From Homarus americanus (Eukaryota; Arthropoda; Malacostraca; Decapoda; Nephropidae): a stretch of 64,000 nt of DNA. A program made the translations under genes and the position numbers. Below the pieces are notes generated by a model, which saw nothing but the letters and a program-made list of their open reading frames with translations, had not been told where the DNA came from and ran no database searches. The stretch is from the NCBI RefSeq assembly GCF_018991925.1, contig NW_024726235.1:2688872-2752871 (forward strand). The letters run 5' to 3'. Shown piece after piece: positions 1 through 15,794 of the stretch (positions are counted from its first letter, which is position 1; the number at the start of each line of letters is the position of its first letter).

Positions 1-1300
1 GACTCTCTAGTTTTCCTGTGATGTAATAACAGTGACATGAATTATATTAACTCTAAAATGGACGTAAAACTAATCATGGCGCTTTTGTAGTTTTACAGTT
101 AACTCCTAACCACGACCCATTAATAACCGATATACTGTTATGGGTCAATAAAAAAATTGATCATTTTCTTTGTCATATGTCTTTGGCTAAATGTCTGGCG
201 CTACAGTTTGGGTGATTAGAGATTTCAGGGCATTTAACTACGTCACTATTAAAAGGTAAAAAGTAAATGATAAGGCGTGAGTATAATACAACCTACCCAG
301 GTGACCGGATAAATGGATCGTTAATAAGACTTTCCTTTAGATAGAATATACCTGTGTGCCCCAAACAAACAGTTAGATAAACTTATGAGGTAATTATAGT
401 GGTCAAGGTCGGCGTGGGGTTGTAAAGGGAAGGAGGGAAGGCAGGACAACTAACGGTGGCTACTAGGGAAGGGAACCCATGGTGGTGGGCGGGGACCCAG
501 GCGAGCAATGGCGGGGAACCGGACGGCGGGGACCTCGGGCGACGGGGACCGTATTAAACAGACCACTACCTACCATGGGCCTCTCCTGGTGCTGGTGGTG
601 AGGCGTGAAGTGCTGTAGGGTTCATCACACACACACACACACACACTTGACCTGTCGTGTTAGCCTACAGCCTCCCGTAGTGGTAGGTGTGTGGCTCACC
701 TGTCCAGTCTAATTCTTATACGGTCAGGAAAACCTGTAGCTGACCTTTAGATTACTGACTCTTAATGTTTTCTTGTTATTCAAACTTGCTGAAACAACTC
801 CAAGAGAGACACGTTATGTCCGCTGGGTCCATAATATCATGGTACAGTCGTGAGGGTTGGACCGGGGAGTGCCAGTTACGTGGTGCTACAGGGCCAGTGA
901 CTGAGTCCCGCCACCACTACTGACAGTAAGTTCCCAAAATGGTGCTCTAGGGAAGTACTCGACTGCAGAAGATACTTTAACCAATAGTGGACGTGGAATC
1001 AACATTTCAAGAGAGTAATTTAAATTGCTCCTCCCCCCCCCAAAAAAAAAAAATTATTTAACCTTTTCTTACGTTTAGGGAAAAAAATCAAGATGATGCA
1101 GAAGATCGGTGATGGAAAGTGGAAATTAGATCACCAAGAAGATCTGTTAACAAAACATTGTGACAGACGGTGAGTGGTCAGTTTCTCCCAGTCTGTCAAC
1201 CATAACACAGCAATTGGTGGGAACAGACAACAGTGGTAGTGCTGAGAACTAGAGCATTGATCTCCCTCTCTTGGCTACCAGTCTGTGTTTGTTGTTGATG
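1..1300. other. No confirmed gene; GC-rich patch at 410-620
   Basis: No recognisable gene is seen here. A GC- and CpG-rich patch at about 410-620 contains two start codons in good context (ATG at 508 and 480) and a GTGAGG donor-like site at 598. It could be a first exon, but no family is recognisable. A short (AC)n run lies at 626-648 and A-rich tracts at 1040-1090. Confidence 0.4.
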
Positions 1301-2640
1301 CATTACTCATCCAGGCAATTTAGGTTATTATCTTTACGTCTATGATTGTTGACTACGCTAGACAATATGATCTGAGCACCCAAATAAATATCCCTACACG
1401 GTATAAAACGATCGACGCGATTCAGTGGAACAACGAAAAGAATATGTCGAGTATAACAAATCAAAGGAACGGAATTTGAATACCGTGCAGCTGAAGTATG
1501 AAGTCGGCGTATTCTTTTTCCCAAAATACGCTCGTACATCATAACCAAAGAGGAAAGAAACATCTAAAGCAGTAACTCTTGAGTGACCACACAACCGAGA
1601 GTAACGAGATGGTTGAGCATAATGTTGGGGACCACGAACCGTAAATAAGGCAGGAGACAGGTGGCCCACGTGTTCTGAGAGGCTGGTCTGATAACTACAC
1701 AACTACAATAATAAAAAGGATACCATAACTACGGGAGTGAACTAAGCTATCCATTATCAGAAGAGTGAATTAGAGTAACACACGACCAGCAGCGTTATAT
1801 AAAGTATCACAATACGGAGCATTATACCAAGGAACACTCGACCAAGTAATTTTAAGCAACACAAACAGAGGGCAATGTGAAATAATCCAAACACCAGCAG
1901 TACACACTGGTGAGTAGCACAGTGTCTGGGGAAGCAGTAACATCCGGCCAGTAGTACCAGGATGATGGCCACGAGACCTTGGTGTGAAGGGCGTGCCGTG
2001 TCCCCACAGCCCTCTGGCACCTCCTGACACGGGCTCCTCCTCAGTCACCACATTATCACAGCCACTCGGGGGTTCTAACACTGAAGAGTCATGCATCAAG
2101 GACTGAGGATGTAGGTATTAGGATTAACCCAAGACCCTTAAAACCTGTGGCTTGAGGTCAGGGGCGAGAGGAAGGTCGTGTAGCTATACTTTTGTCACAG
2201 AAATATTATGAGGTGCTGTGAGCCAGGTGGTAAGTCACTGTTACACCTATCAGACGATGTTTTGTTTTTTGTTCTATCATTTAGTTTACTTTGTCTTCGA
2301 GGGTAGACTGCAGGAAATTTCTCTTAAATGCTTCAGACTCACACGCATTAAATTTCTGAAGCCGCCTCATAGATTTAAGACCATTTACGTCGTGTCTTAA
2401 TTGACGGATATTAAAATTTGTTTATCATCATTTTGATTTCTGATTAAGTTATGGAAAGAGACAGTGGTGGAGACTTACCCAGGGGCATCATGAGACAGTA
2501 GTGGTAAAGTGAGGGAAAGTGTCCACACCCACGGTCATTTATCACCAACATTATTTTTTAACACTTCTGTACGATACGATTATTTACTCACTAATATACA
2601 CTTTCTTTCCTACAACTTCTACTGGTCTTTGTTATTTAAT
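1301..2640. other. No confirmed gene
   Basis: AT-moderate sequence with no recognised product. A GC-richer minus-strand open stretch (about 2107 down to 1960) follows an acceptor-like CTACATCCTCAG. One of its frames would encode a hydrophobic helix, but neither frame matches a family I know and no donor is convincing. Confidence 0.35.
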
Positions 2641-3940
2641 CAAGTCACCCTAACCTAACCTAACCTCAGTATATCTCCAGAACTTATGATGAAATTTATT
2701 ACAGTTGACAAGAAAATCATCGTCAATTTCCCCTGCCTTAGTGACCCCCTCCTCCTCCCCTCCCCACCCCACCCCCACCACACGTTCTTCTTAATGATGT
2801 AAAACTTCCCACACCATTTACTTTTCTCTGTGTCTACACCATTTGTCTGCGGTGTAAGGTGGTGTCTGGTGAGAGATTCTGGTTAACCACACATGGGATC
2901 CTTCTTCCTTACCCAGGACTCCACAACCTTGGCCCATCAGCTGGTAAACTATAGGAACGTGTAAACAAAGGGGACTTACTCATCAAGGTGAATGACAAAG
3001 ATAGTTCAAGGAGAGAGATGGTTGGGTCAAGGTGAGTTGCCTGCCTTGAAGTATATAGACGCAGTGTTTATTTGTCTTTGAGAATACCGCTTCTAATGCC
3101 GATGATTTAAACCCTTGAGTACTGTGACTTTACCCCCTTGAATACGATGATTTAACCACTCACATCAACGTTGATTCTCCTGCATCACCATTACACCGCC
3201 CACACCAACACTACACCAACACTATAACCCCACCTTAAGATCTCCAACACCACCACTACTACTACAATGCCCGAACTAATACCATTTCACTCACGCTACC
3301 ACCGTCACACCAGCACCGCCCACACACTTGACGACAGTGTCACCTTGGCAAGTGGGGCTGCGACTAGAGCTCCCTCCCACAGTGTGTCACCTCAGCCTCC
3401 ACCGCCGGGATCCACAAGCACACTCACTGCTGCGTCATGTTGTGTACCCCAACTCTTCTCTGATATAAAGATACTCGTGTCAACTTGCTTAGGTATACCA
3501 TATGTAAATCAGTCCATATGGGAAATGTTATAGTTTTCTAGTTATATATCCTTTATCTGTGTGTGTGCATATGTCTCGTAGCTAGCACTGAGAACTCCGC
3601 ATTAGGGTGCCAAACAATTGATGATGAGAATGACTGAACTGAGGGAAGAGGAATACACCAGCTGGTACAGGTATGGAAGGTGTTAGCTAATTGGACAGGT
3701 GTGGGAAGTTTGGGAGAGGTGTGGAGGGTTTAGAACAGGTTTGGGAGATGTACATTAGATAAGGCAGGTGTGGGCAAGATGTGCGTGGTATGTAAGATGG
3801 AGGCAGAGCTGGAGGCTGGCTGGCTGGGTCTCACGGCACACTATCAGCTCAAGCAAGTGGTCGGGTCACTAAGTGTGGGTCACGGCTGACTTCCAGCTGC
3901 TACTCAATTAGTTAAGATTGATTCTCGTTCCATTACCGTC
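2641..3940. other. No confirmed gene; short CCTAA trimer
   Basis: Contains three CCTAA units at about 2648-2666, the complement of the arthropod telomere unit, and C-rich stretches near 2745-2780. Short open frames in the 3.2-3.5 kb region are rich in P, T and S and have no recognisable domain. Confidence 0.4.
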
Positions 3941-3942
3941 TC

Positions 3943-4070
3943 TCCCCCCCCTCCCTTCCCTCCTCCCCCCCTCCCTCCCCTCCTCCCTCCCTCCCCTCCC
4001 TCCCTCCCCCCTCCCCTCCCCTCCCCTCCCCTTCCTCCCTCCCCCCCCCCTCTCCTTTTTTTTCTCTCTC
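3943..4070. repeat. Polypyrimidine CCCTC-rich tract
   Basis: About 125 bp of nearly pure C/T, dominated by CCCTC and CCCTCCCTC units and ending in a T run and (TC)n. The purine strand is the G-rich minus strand. Long open frames on both strands here (P/L-rich, or G/E/R-rich) are composition artefacts. Confidence 0.9.
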
Positions 4071-4267
4071 TCTGAACGCAAAAACATCGAGAACCGACAC
4101 AAACCCATACAGAAAACCCCCATTCCTCCCCGCGTGTCTGTTGGGCGCGTGGAATACCTCTTGGTACAATGTGATAGAACTTGTGCTGAGCTGACGGCCA
4201 TCAACCTTTCATCCATTCATCTATTTACATTTTGTGTCTCAGGATCATTGTGGATAATAATAAGAAG

Positions 4268-4304
4268 AAGCAGGAAGGAGGGAGGGAGGGAGGGAGGGAG
4301 GAAG
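4268..4304. repeat. (GGGA)n microsatellite
   Basis: Short run of GGGA/GGGAGG units, plus-strand purine-rich. Confidence 0.85.
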
Positions 4305-7840
<3,536 letters not shown>

Positions 7841-7843
7841 GGG

Positions 7844-8082
7844 TCACCTGAAAACTGCCCTCCTCCTCCCTCCTGGGTGGGTTAAAGTTGCTATTAGGTT
7901 AGTGTTAGGTTAGGTTAGGTTAGTGTTAGGTTACGTTAGGTTAGTGTTAGGTTAGGTTAGGTTAGTGTTAGGTTAGGTTAGTGTTAGGTTAGTGTTAGGT
8001 TAGGTTAGTGTTAGGGTGATTAGTGTTTGGGTGATTAGTGTTTAGGAGAAATTAGTCAGAATCGTTTAATCTTCAGGTAATC
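7844..8082. mobile_element. MITE-like element with degenerate (TTAGG)n core
   Basis: Starts with TCACCTGAAAACTG (7844) and ends with the imperfect inverse TTAATCTTCAGGTAA (8066-8080). Between them are TTAGG and TTAGTG units (about 7893-8020), then GGGTGATTAGTGTTT repeats. The ends and the GGGTGATTA motif recur in the elements at 17.1 kb and 51.5 kb. No coding capacity. The assignment as a non-autonomous inverted-repeat element is inferred from the shared ends, and this is the most diverged copy. Confidence 0.45.
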
Positions 8083-8980
8083 CGACTCATTATTTAGTAA
8101 CCGTCTAGTGTAAGGTGTTCTGTTTTCTCATCCTGGATAATCTTTTCAGGTAAAACTTAAGGGAGGCGAGTGAAGAAGATATGGTGGTGAATGAGGAGTA
8201 ATGAGACGTGGGAGAGTGAGTGAGTAAGGGGGAGGGGGGAGTGAGGAAAGACGAGGACGAGGCTGGAGTAGTGTGTCGGGTGGGTCCATAACACGTGGGG
8301 TAATCTGTCACAATAACTTACTCGGGAATGTACACACACACACACACACGCACTATTGTTGTGGCTCAGGTGCTGCACATCCCCTACCCCTCCCCCCCAC
8401 CTTCCCTTCACACCACACACCATTGCAACACCCACAACATCACTGCCCTGGGCATGGCAATACCTTACAGAGGTTGCCAAACGTTGCCCATTTCCAGGAG
8501 CCCGTAAATGTTATCGGAAAGTGATGGCTGATAGTGGTAACAATAACAAAGGTGAACATAAATCTGATTTTTACAATACCTCTTCATGGGATTCTCAGCC
8601 ACACACACAGGCGATAATTCGGGGGATTGAAATAAGTGAATTTAGGACAATATTCCCGTATTTAGGTGGAGAGAGGGTTAGTTGAATCAGCAATCAGAGA
8701 TATTAACAAGGAGTAACACCTTCTGGCGAAACAGCGGCTGGGTGAGACGATGCTGTCAGATCAAAGAGTTGCATTAGTCTATCAGACCATTCACAAACAA
8801 TAATGCCACTTCATCGTCACAAAGACCTGGTTGGAGAAGGAGGAGGGGCGGGGGAGGATACTATCAAACAATAGGAACTCTAGGGGTGGTGTCAGGGATG
8901 GGGGGGGGTGGCTGTTTGCGTTATGTTGTGGCGCCTGGGAAGGTGGTATCAAGAGGGTGTGTGGCATTAGGAGGGTAGTA
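8083..8980. other. No gene seen
   Basis: Contains a short (AC)n run at 8333-8349. Overlapping open frames between 8105 and 8685 are P/S/T- or H-rich, with no domain. Confidence 0.45.
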
Positions 8981-8984
8981 TCAA

Positions 8985-9420
8985 AGGGTGTAGCGTGAGG
9001 AGGGTAGTATCAAGGTGTGGCGTGAGGAGGGTGAAGTATCAAAGGGTGTGGCGTGAGGAGAATTGCATCAAGGGGTGTGGCGTGAGGGTAGTATAAAGTT
9101 TGTAGTGAGGTAGTATCAAAGGGTGTAGCGTGAGGAGGTAGTATCAAGGGTGTAGCGTGAGGTGATGTCAAGGGTGTGTGTGTGGAGTATTGTCAAGGGT
9201 GTAGCGTGAGGAGGTAGCATCAGGGGGTGTAGCGTGAGGAGGGTAGTATCAAAGATTGTGGCGTGAGGAGGGTAGTATCAAGGGTGTGGCGTGAGGGTAG
9301 CATCAAGGGGTGTGTGGCGTGAGATGTATCAAAGGGTGTGGCGTGAGAAGTGAGCATCAAGGGGTGTGGCGTGAGGAGGGGGTTGGCGTCAAGGGGTGTG
9401 GCGTGAGGAGGAGGGTAGTA
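8985..9420. repeat. GTGTGGCGTGAGGAGG-type minisatellite
   Basis: About 15-17 irregular units of roughly 22-30 bp built around AAGGGTGTGGCGTGAGGAGG and GTAGTATCAA, with many small indels between copies. G-rich on the plus strand. The 3' edge runs into an open frame starting at 9396 that I regard as spurious. Confidence 0.9.
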
Positions 9421-10219
9421 TCGAGAAGATGGTGATCCAAGTTACAATTAATATCTCATGGTGTTGGAAGAGACAGAAATATGCAATGTACAATAGTCAC
9501 AGAACGCTTGAGCAACAGATAAGGCAAAACAAATATAATTTCTATTGTTCATGCACTCTTTCCTCCTGTGAACACTTAAAGCACGCATCATGCACATGTA
9601 CACACACACACACACACGCATCATACACACGCACGACTGACACATGTATACAGGAATTGCAGGAGAAATGCGTTATTTGTAACACTTCCAGACATCCGGG
9701 ATGCTGTAGTGCAAACAATGATTCCACTCCACTTGTTCCACATGCCAGTTATAAATTCTGTTATTTCTGTAAATATCTCTTGCCTCTTAAGCCGGGTAAC
9801 TCACCTAGTGCTCTACAAGTGATAGTACACAGGCTTGGGATGGTGCTAAGGAGTCTGTGTACGGACGGTCGATCATACAGCAGCCTGTTCCTTACTGTGG
9901 GGGATCAGGGTGTCGAGTGAGTGCTTGAGGCTAGAGCAGGTACTTATAAGCCTCTGAAGCAGTGAAGGCTACAGTGACCTGCCTCAATTCTCCCTACCTG
10001 CCTACCTCTGTCTGGTTATATTGGGGGAATTATTGTGCTATTTAATTTTCATCATTTTGAGTTTGTTGCTGTTATTATCGGTAATTATGAAATAGTAGAA
10101 TGGTAATAGATATAATAGTATCAGTAATTATAGTTGTATCGTAATTAATCATATTTTAGTAATGTCCTTATCAATAATGACATAATATTGTTAATAATAT
10201 TATAACGATGATTATTTTT
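9421..10219. other. No gene seen
   Basis: Contains a short (AC)n at 9600-9617. The plus-strand open frame across 9396-9920 begins inside the minisatellite, passes through the AC repeat, and has no recognisable domain despite scattered cysteines. Confidence 0.45.
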
Positions 10220-10221
10220 TA

Positions 10222-10346
10222 CACCTTCACACTCACCTCCACACACACCTACACACTCACCTCCACACTCACCTTCACACCCACCTAGAAACTCACCTTC
10301 ACACTCACCTTCACACTCACCTACACACTCACCTACACACTCCACT
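10222..10346. repeat. CACACTCACCT 12-13-bp minisatellite
   Basis: About ten imperfect tandem units of ACACTCACCTYC / ACACTCACCTA. On the minus strand it reads as a GECEGEC-like artefact peptide. Confidence 0.9.
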
Positions 10347-10350
10347 TACA

Positions 10351-10705
10351 CACTGATTGGTCTGTTGATCACTTGACGTAGTAAACAGTTTCTCCCTCTC
10401 ACCACAATAATGAACGCAACACCTCGCTCTACATTCGCTGATATTGTTAATTCTTGTCGACTCATAGCTATTGATAAACTGCTTCTCTCGATACAAGAAA
10501 AAAAAAGATCACATTTGTTTGTCATTCTTTACTTAACAAAACACGATTTTTTCCTTTCACTCACTACAACTATTGCTGACGTTGTTATTGCTGACTTTTG
10601 TAAATATTGTCTCGTCCTTAACCATCTTGCTATACAGTTCTCGTTCTTCACACATCAATATTATTACCTCGTGGATTTTAAACATAGTTATACCCTCAGT
10701 CATCT

Positions 10706-10767
<62 letters not shown>

Positions 10768-12080
10768 GGTCGGTCGGTCGGTCTCATGAACACGTTTTGA
10801 TTTCCTGTCTCTCCTATTCACATTTGCCCTTTCACGCTCGGGTCACCTCGCCTGCTATACTGTAGACCGTGTATCAGGGAAGGTGTGGGGGATGGTGGTA
10901 CCTTGTTATATTATTGTTTATCATCATCCTGTCATTCATGTGTGGAACAAGTTGAATTTCTCGTGTTTAGGGACTTATTGCCGTCATCTTGGGGTAGTAG
11001 GAGAATACTGGTTTGTGTGTGTTGGTATAAATCTATGTGTGTGTGTTGTTGTTGTTGCTTCTAATGCATTGGGAGCAACGGCGTCCTTGGTGTGGGGAGA
11101 ACAGGAAGTACGGGGCTGTGGATGCCTGTGGTGATTAGCGCTTTGTTCCTCCCTGCTTCAGCATCAGTCATCATTAACTCCAGCATCACCACCACAATCA
11201 CCACTCGACCCACCAACCAGTGTTATCCATCAGTCACCACTCACATCACCACCCGACTCCCTCAATTATCATCACCATCACCACAACCATGTCAACACCA
11301 AAATGTATTACTCGGGGGTTCACTTAGTCCAAGGTTGAGAGGACGTACCTAATAAATTTATCTATCCAGGTAAATAAATACCTTTTCTACGACGCCCGCA
11401 AGAAAAATGTTGAAGGCATGGAAAAGTAATCTTGAAGTTGTGTCCGTTTGTGTGTGTGTTTGTGTATGTTAGGGGGGGGGGGGTAGGTGTTGTTATTGGG
11501 CGACAAGGGAGTATGCTGTGACCTTGTTTGTTTAACGAAGAAGTGAGATTAATGCTTTCCAGAGTGTAAACAAACCGAACTTGCCTCTGGGTTAGATGGG
11601 AGATAAGAGTAGCTTAGTTCTGGTGTTTGATTGAACGTCTGGTAACACGAGGACTTGATGAAGTGTTGGGATAATCTGAATAGACAACGAGAGTGAAACT
11701 GACTGAGGTGATAAACGACTTGGAAGGCAAGGGTTAGATAAATAGTGTAGTGCCGTACGTTCATACAGTGATATACAGATTTTAGACAGTACACACACAC
11801 ACACACACACACAAAATGATGTATGGCTTTAAGCATTAACATGATTTTAAAGAAGAAAGCTTAAACCAGGAAGAACCTTTACTGATTATACGTTTAAAGG
11901 TGAGACTCCCTGGAGGAGGGTAAGTTTAACCAGGTAGCGGAGATGAGTAGAGAGATGAGGGAAAGTCAGAGGTGGGACCGCATATCTCGCCAGGGGGCAC
12001 CACCATCCACCATCTTTGGCTGTACAACACACGCTAGTTGAGGCTAAAGAGGTTATACCACGTGATGTTTGAGGACGTAG
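10351..12080. other. No confirmed gene; several microsatellites
   Basis: Unique DNA interrupted by (GT)n at 10711, a poly-G run at about 11472-11482, and (AC)n at 11792-11813. A motif resembling the tails of arthropod short repeats (TTTATCTATCCAGGTAAATA) is at about 11357-11378. No exon is recognised. Confidence 0.45.
10711..10782. repeat. (GT)28 followed by (CGGT)4
   Basis: GT repeat at 10711-10766, then four CGGT units at 10767-10782. The open frame running through it on the plus strand is an artefact. Confidence 0.97.
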
Positions 12081-12168
12081 CAGGTGCCACTTGAGGTTAT
12101 ATCAGGTGCCACTTGAGGTTATATCAGGTGCCACTTGAGGTTATAACAGGTGCCACTTGAGGTTATAA
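12081..12168. repeat. 22-bp tandem repeat, 4 copies
   Basis: Four near-identical copies of a unit beginning CAGGTGCCACTTGAGG. The last bases alternate TTATAT (copies 1-2) and TTATAA (copies 3-4). Confidence 0.95.
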
Positions 12169-12343
12169 CAAACATTAATTAGGGTTATAGTAGACATTAT
12201 TATCTGTTAAATAACAACCCTCCACCACAGCCTGCACACTACACACCTTTCTATTTTGTTGATGGTCCAGGTAATTGTAAATAGACAATAGAAACGAAAT
12301 AGTAATGAATACCTGTGATTCTATTTTGCACTTTAGAGTTTGT

Positions 12344-12347
<4 letters not shown>

Positions 12348-12428
<81 letters not shown>
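12348..12428. repeat. (CA)n microsatellite with one interruption
   Basis: About 40 CA units interrupted once by a CAACA slip near 12394. Confidence 0.97.
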
Positions 12429-12430
<2 letters not shown>

Positions 12431-12679
12431 AAACACCCACAAAGTATTGCAGTATACCCGTAATAAGATGCTGTTAAGGATGTTGCGATAGAAGACATTG
12501 TACTGATGATTGCGTTATGTACCCACTGCCGAAATGAAACAAAGGCAACTTGATGTATATACTCAGGCTAAAATGACCTTGATAGTAGTTGGTTAATAGC
12601 AGTTAACTAGTGGGGATCCTGTCTGACCTCTGACCTGTGGTAAACCCGAGGATCATGGACAGTTCCCTCACATCTCCTG

Positions 12680-12915
12680 CACACCCTCCTCCTCCTCCTC
12701 CCTCACCTATCATCATGCCTTCCTCCTCCTCCTCCCTCACCTATCATCATGCCTTCCTCCTCCTCCTCCCTCACCTATCATCATGCCTTCCTCCTCCTCC
12801 CTCACCTACCATCATAACTTCCTTCTCATCCTCCTCCTCCATCACCTACCACCATACCCCCTTACCTAGCACCATACCTCCTCCTCCCTTACCTACCACC
12901 ATACTTTCTTCACCT
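12680..12915. repeat. CTCCTCCTCCCTCACC minisatellite
   Basis: Imperfect tandem units of about 36 bp (TCCTCCTCCTCCCTCACC plus TATCATCATGCCT) degrading into shorter CCT/ACCATA units. Plus-strand S/P-rich open frames are artefacts. Confidence 0.9.
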
Positions 12916-13195
12916 AGCCGCCGCTACCCACGCTGAAAAAAAAATATGTGTAATTGTAAAAGAGAAAAGGGGCCGCTGGATACAATCATCATGGTCAGCC
13001 TCTGCACGGCCTGACTGCCTTGTTCTCTCAGCCTTAATCCACGAATAAGTCCAGAAAAGCCACGAACTTTTAACATAAGTATCTAGTTTTATCGTTTTCA
13101 GCCTCCCGAGTTTTTCAGTAAGGGAGTACAGTATATAGTGTCAACCTCGACCGTTTTAAATTTGATGTGTAGTAGATTTGTATGGCTGACGTCTT

Positions 13196-13330
13196 GGTTA
13201 GGTTAGGTTAGGTTAGGTTAGGTTAGGTTAGGTTAGGTTAGGTTAGGTTAGGTTAGGTTAGGTTAGGTTAGGTTAGGTTAGGTCAGGTCAGGTTAGGTTA
13301 GGTTAGGTTAGGTTAGGTTAGGTTGGGTTG
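13196..13330 (+). repeat. Interstitial (TTAGG)n telomere-type repeat
   Basis: About 27 consecutive 5-bp units of GGTTA, the TTAGG arthropod telomeric repeat with the G-rich strand on plus. There are two adjacent GGTCA variants (13281-13290) and GGTTG variants at the 3' end. Unique sequence lies on both sides, so this is interstitial and not a chromosome end. Confidence 0.97.
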
Positions 13331-13993
13331 ATTGTCAATAGTTTCCGTATATGTTTGTCACCGTTATGGCTTCTGGGTGTTTGGTAAATTTTGTCAGGGG
13401 AGTAATTGACAGGTGGTTGTTGTCTACTTATATGAATAATTACAAATACTGAGATAATAGGAAAATACGTAGTGTCCTCTCTACTTACATCAGTGTATGC
13501 TTAACACTCACCATATGGGTTTTATTTGCAAGTGTGTGTGTGTTAAAACCGCATTTTTTACAACACAGCTTAATATAATTTATAGCTGAATTTCAAAGTT
13601 ACGAACGAATTTATCTAATAACAAAGGACCATCTGAGGTGACGTCATAGATTTTTTGGAATCTTTAGGTACTGTTATAGGGACCAAAGCCACCTATTGTT
13701 TCCCTCAGTAAAGGTAAAATTCTTCAAAAATAGAAAAGGATAATGAGATGTAAATGAGACAAGTGACGTGATGTGTCTGCCTTTACTTAACAACCATTAC
13801 TGAACATGGAGAGAAAATATGCATAAAAGCCAGCCAAGACATCTTTCCATTAGAGTGTTGTGTACATTTACATGAACAGAAAACGGCCATCTTCTTCTCT
13901 CAGGTTTAATGGCACTGACCTTCCACGGCCAGTGTGTGATGGGGCACCTTGAGTCTCACGGAGGCACGCCAGGCTGGGAGCACACTGCTCTGT
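13331..13993. other. No confirmed gene
   Basis: Unique sequence. A splice-acceptor-like TTCTTCTCTCAG lies at about 13890-13903, just before an open frame that runs into the next minisatellite. No family is recognised, so I do not call an exon. Confidence 0.4.
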
Positions 13994-14135
13994 CCATGTC
14001 ACCATACGCCCACCTCACTACCTGCCCTAACACGCCCACCTCACTCACTACCCGCCCTAACACGCCCACCTCACTACCCGCCCTAACACGCCCACCTCAC
14101 TACCCCTCCCTAACACGCCCACCTCCAGCACAACC
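13994..14135. repeat. 26-bp tandem repeat, about 4-5 copies
   Basis: Units of CTAACACGCCCACCTCACTA plus CCCGCC, with small length variation. Confidence 0.92.
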
Positions 14136-14534
14136 TTGACGCAGCATCCTTTGGCAGGATGCTCTTCTACTCACACACACACACTGGCGGAAGCAGGGGC
14201 TGGTGTAATGACTTAGTGGGTACCACAAGTTATTTATCCCCTGATATCCCAGACTTAACATCCTGGTCTCAGGCGGTAACGTTAACGTTATAGGTAGTAG
14301 GCAGCTACCAAACAGGGAGGTACTACCGCCTGGGAAGATAATGGAAGCATAATGTGTTGTTTAATGGTAGACCCTGCTGCCATATGGCATCACAAAAATT
14401 GTGACCAAGTCCCAGGTTGCTGATCTGTCTTTCTGCCTCATTTACACATAATTGCAGGGTCTGAATTGTTTCTCTTACTTTTGACACCACAACATACTTA
14501 TATTGTTTCTCACTCTTGATTTTTTTGTATCTCT
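14136..14534. other. No gene seen
   Basis: Unique sequence with a short (AC)n at 14172-14183. No coding signal. Confidence 0.45.
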
Positions 14535-14690
<156 letters not shown>

Positions 14691-15790
14691 CTACATTTTC
14701 GCCCCCCAGGCCCCGATGTGAGTCAGTGACCTGTGCCTGGGTGGACTCATCCCAGTAAAAAAAAAAAAATCATTGTCTTTGTTATTATTGTCGTGTATTT
14801 ATAAATTCATTTCATTACATCAGCACAAGTCGTCTTTAGTTTTGTTGGAATATGTACTGAATTCGGGTAAAATATTATCTCCGTGGGAACTATAATGTAC
14901 AGCATTAAAATGAGATATTACCAAAAACACTAATGTGATTTGTTGAAAACGACAGCCAAGGCTTTAATCTGGTGGTGTGAGTGGGTGAGTCGGCCTCACA
15001 CAGCCCCCGGCACCAGTCTCTCCCTCAGGCCAAATTTTAGTTATGATAATCAGTAATTATAGCGGGGGAGAGAAGCAAGGGAGGGAGGTGTATCTACAGG
15101 ATGGAGGGAGAGAATGCAGGGGTTGAAGGAGATGCAAGTGGCAAGGGTGGGGTAACCTGGGGGAGGCAGCAGCACTCCCACAAGGTCACCCGGCCGGACA
15201 CAATCGGGCCGCACCTTTGTTTTGCTATTGCCAAGTTGTTGTTGATTATCCTGGTTGGTCCAGGTGCTGCCACCACTGTGCTTTACACACACACACACAC
15301 ACGTGTGTAACAACAAAGCAACAACTTATATGAATTTATACAGGATTTTTTTATCAACTTGATCAGCTGCAGGATAAATCTAATCTGGTCCCAGCTGTCC
15401 TACCCCCCTTCCCTCCCCTCACCAGTACCACCTCATCCCCCGCCCCCCTCATCTTAAGAGATCATCAAGGACCCATTAGCATCAAGGACAAGGCGCGATG
15501 TCTCCTCCTCACCCTCCTCCGCCTCCACTCCAAGATCATCGTTCGTAATTGCTCTGTGTAGTATTTCCTTACATAATTTAGGAAGTTTATGAGAAAAAAA
15601 ACTATGGCAGGTCTTATTATAACTGTTAGAATAATATTTCCTGTTTTATTTTTATCACCCGTTGAATTAGTAACTGTCTATGGAAATTAAAATGTGTTAG
15701 ATTATAAAAAGAAATTCAATAATGAGTTCGTGTCATAAGACTCATGAAATCAACCGTTTATAGTTGTATTAATGAAGGATGTCCTGCTGG
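14691..15790. other. No gene seen
   Basis: Contains a poly-A run at about 14757-14769 and (AC)n at 15286-15301. No recognised exon. Confidence 0.45.
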
Positions 15791-15794
15791 TGAA

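Noticed and set aside
9396..9920. 174-codon plus-strand frame with scattered cysteines (CVICNTSRHPGCC)
   Set aside because: It starts inside a minisatellite, crosses an (AC)n repeat, and the cysteine spacing fits no zinc-binding family I can name. No splice or promoter context.
13196..13330. Chromosome end
   Set aside because: The TTAGG block is followed by more than 50 kb of ordinary sequence, so it is interstitial.
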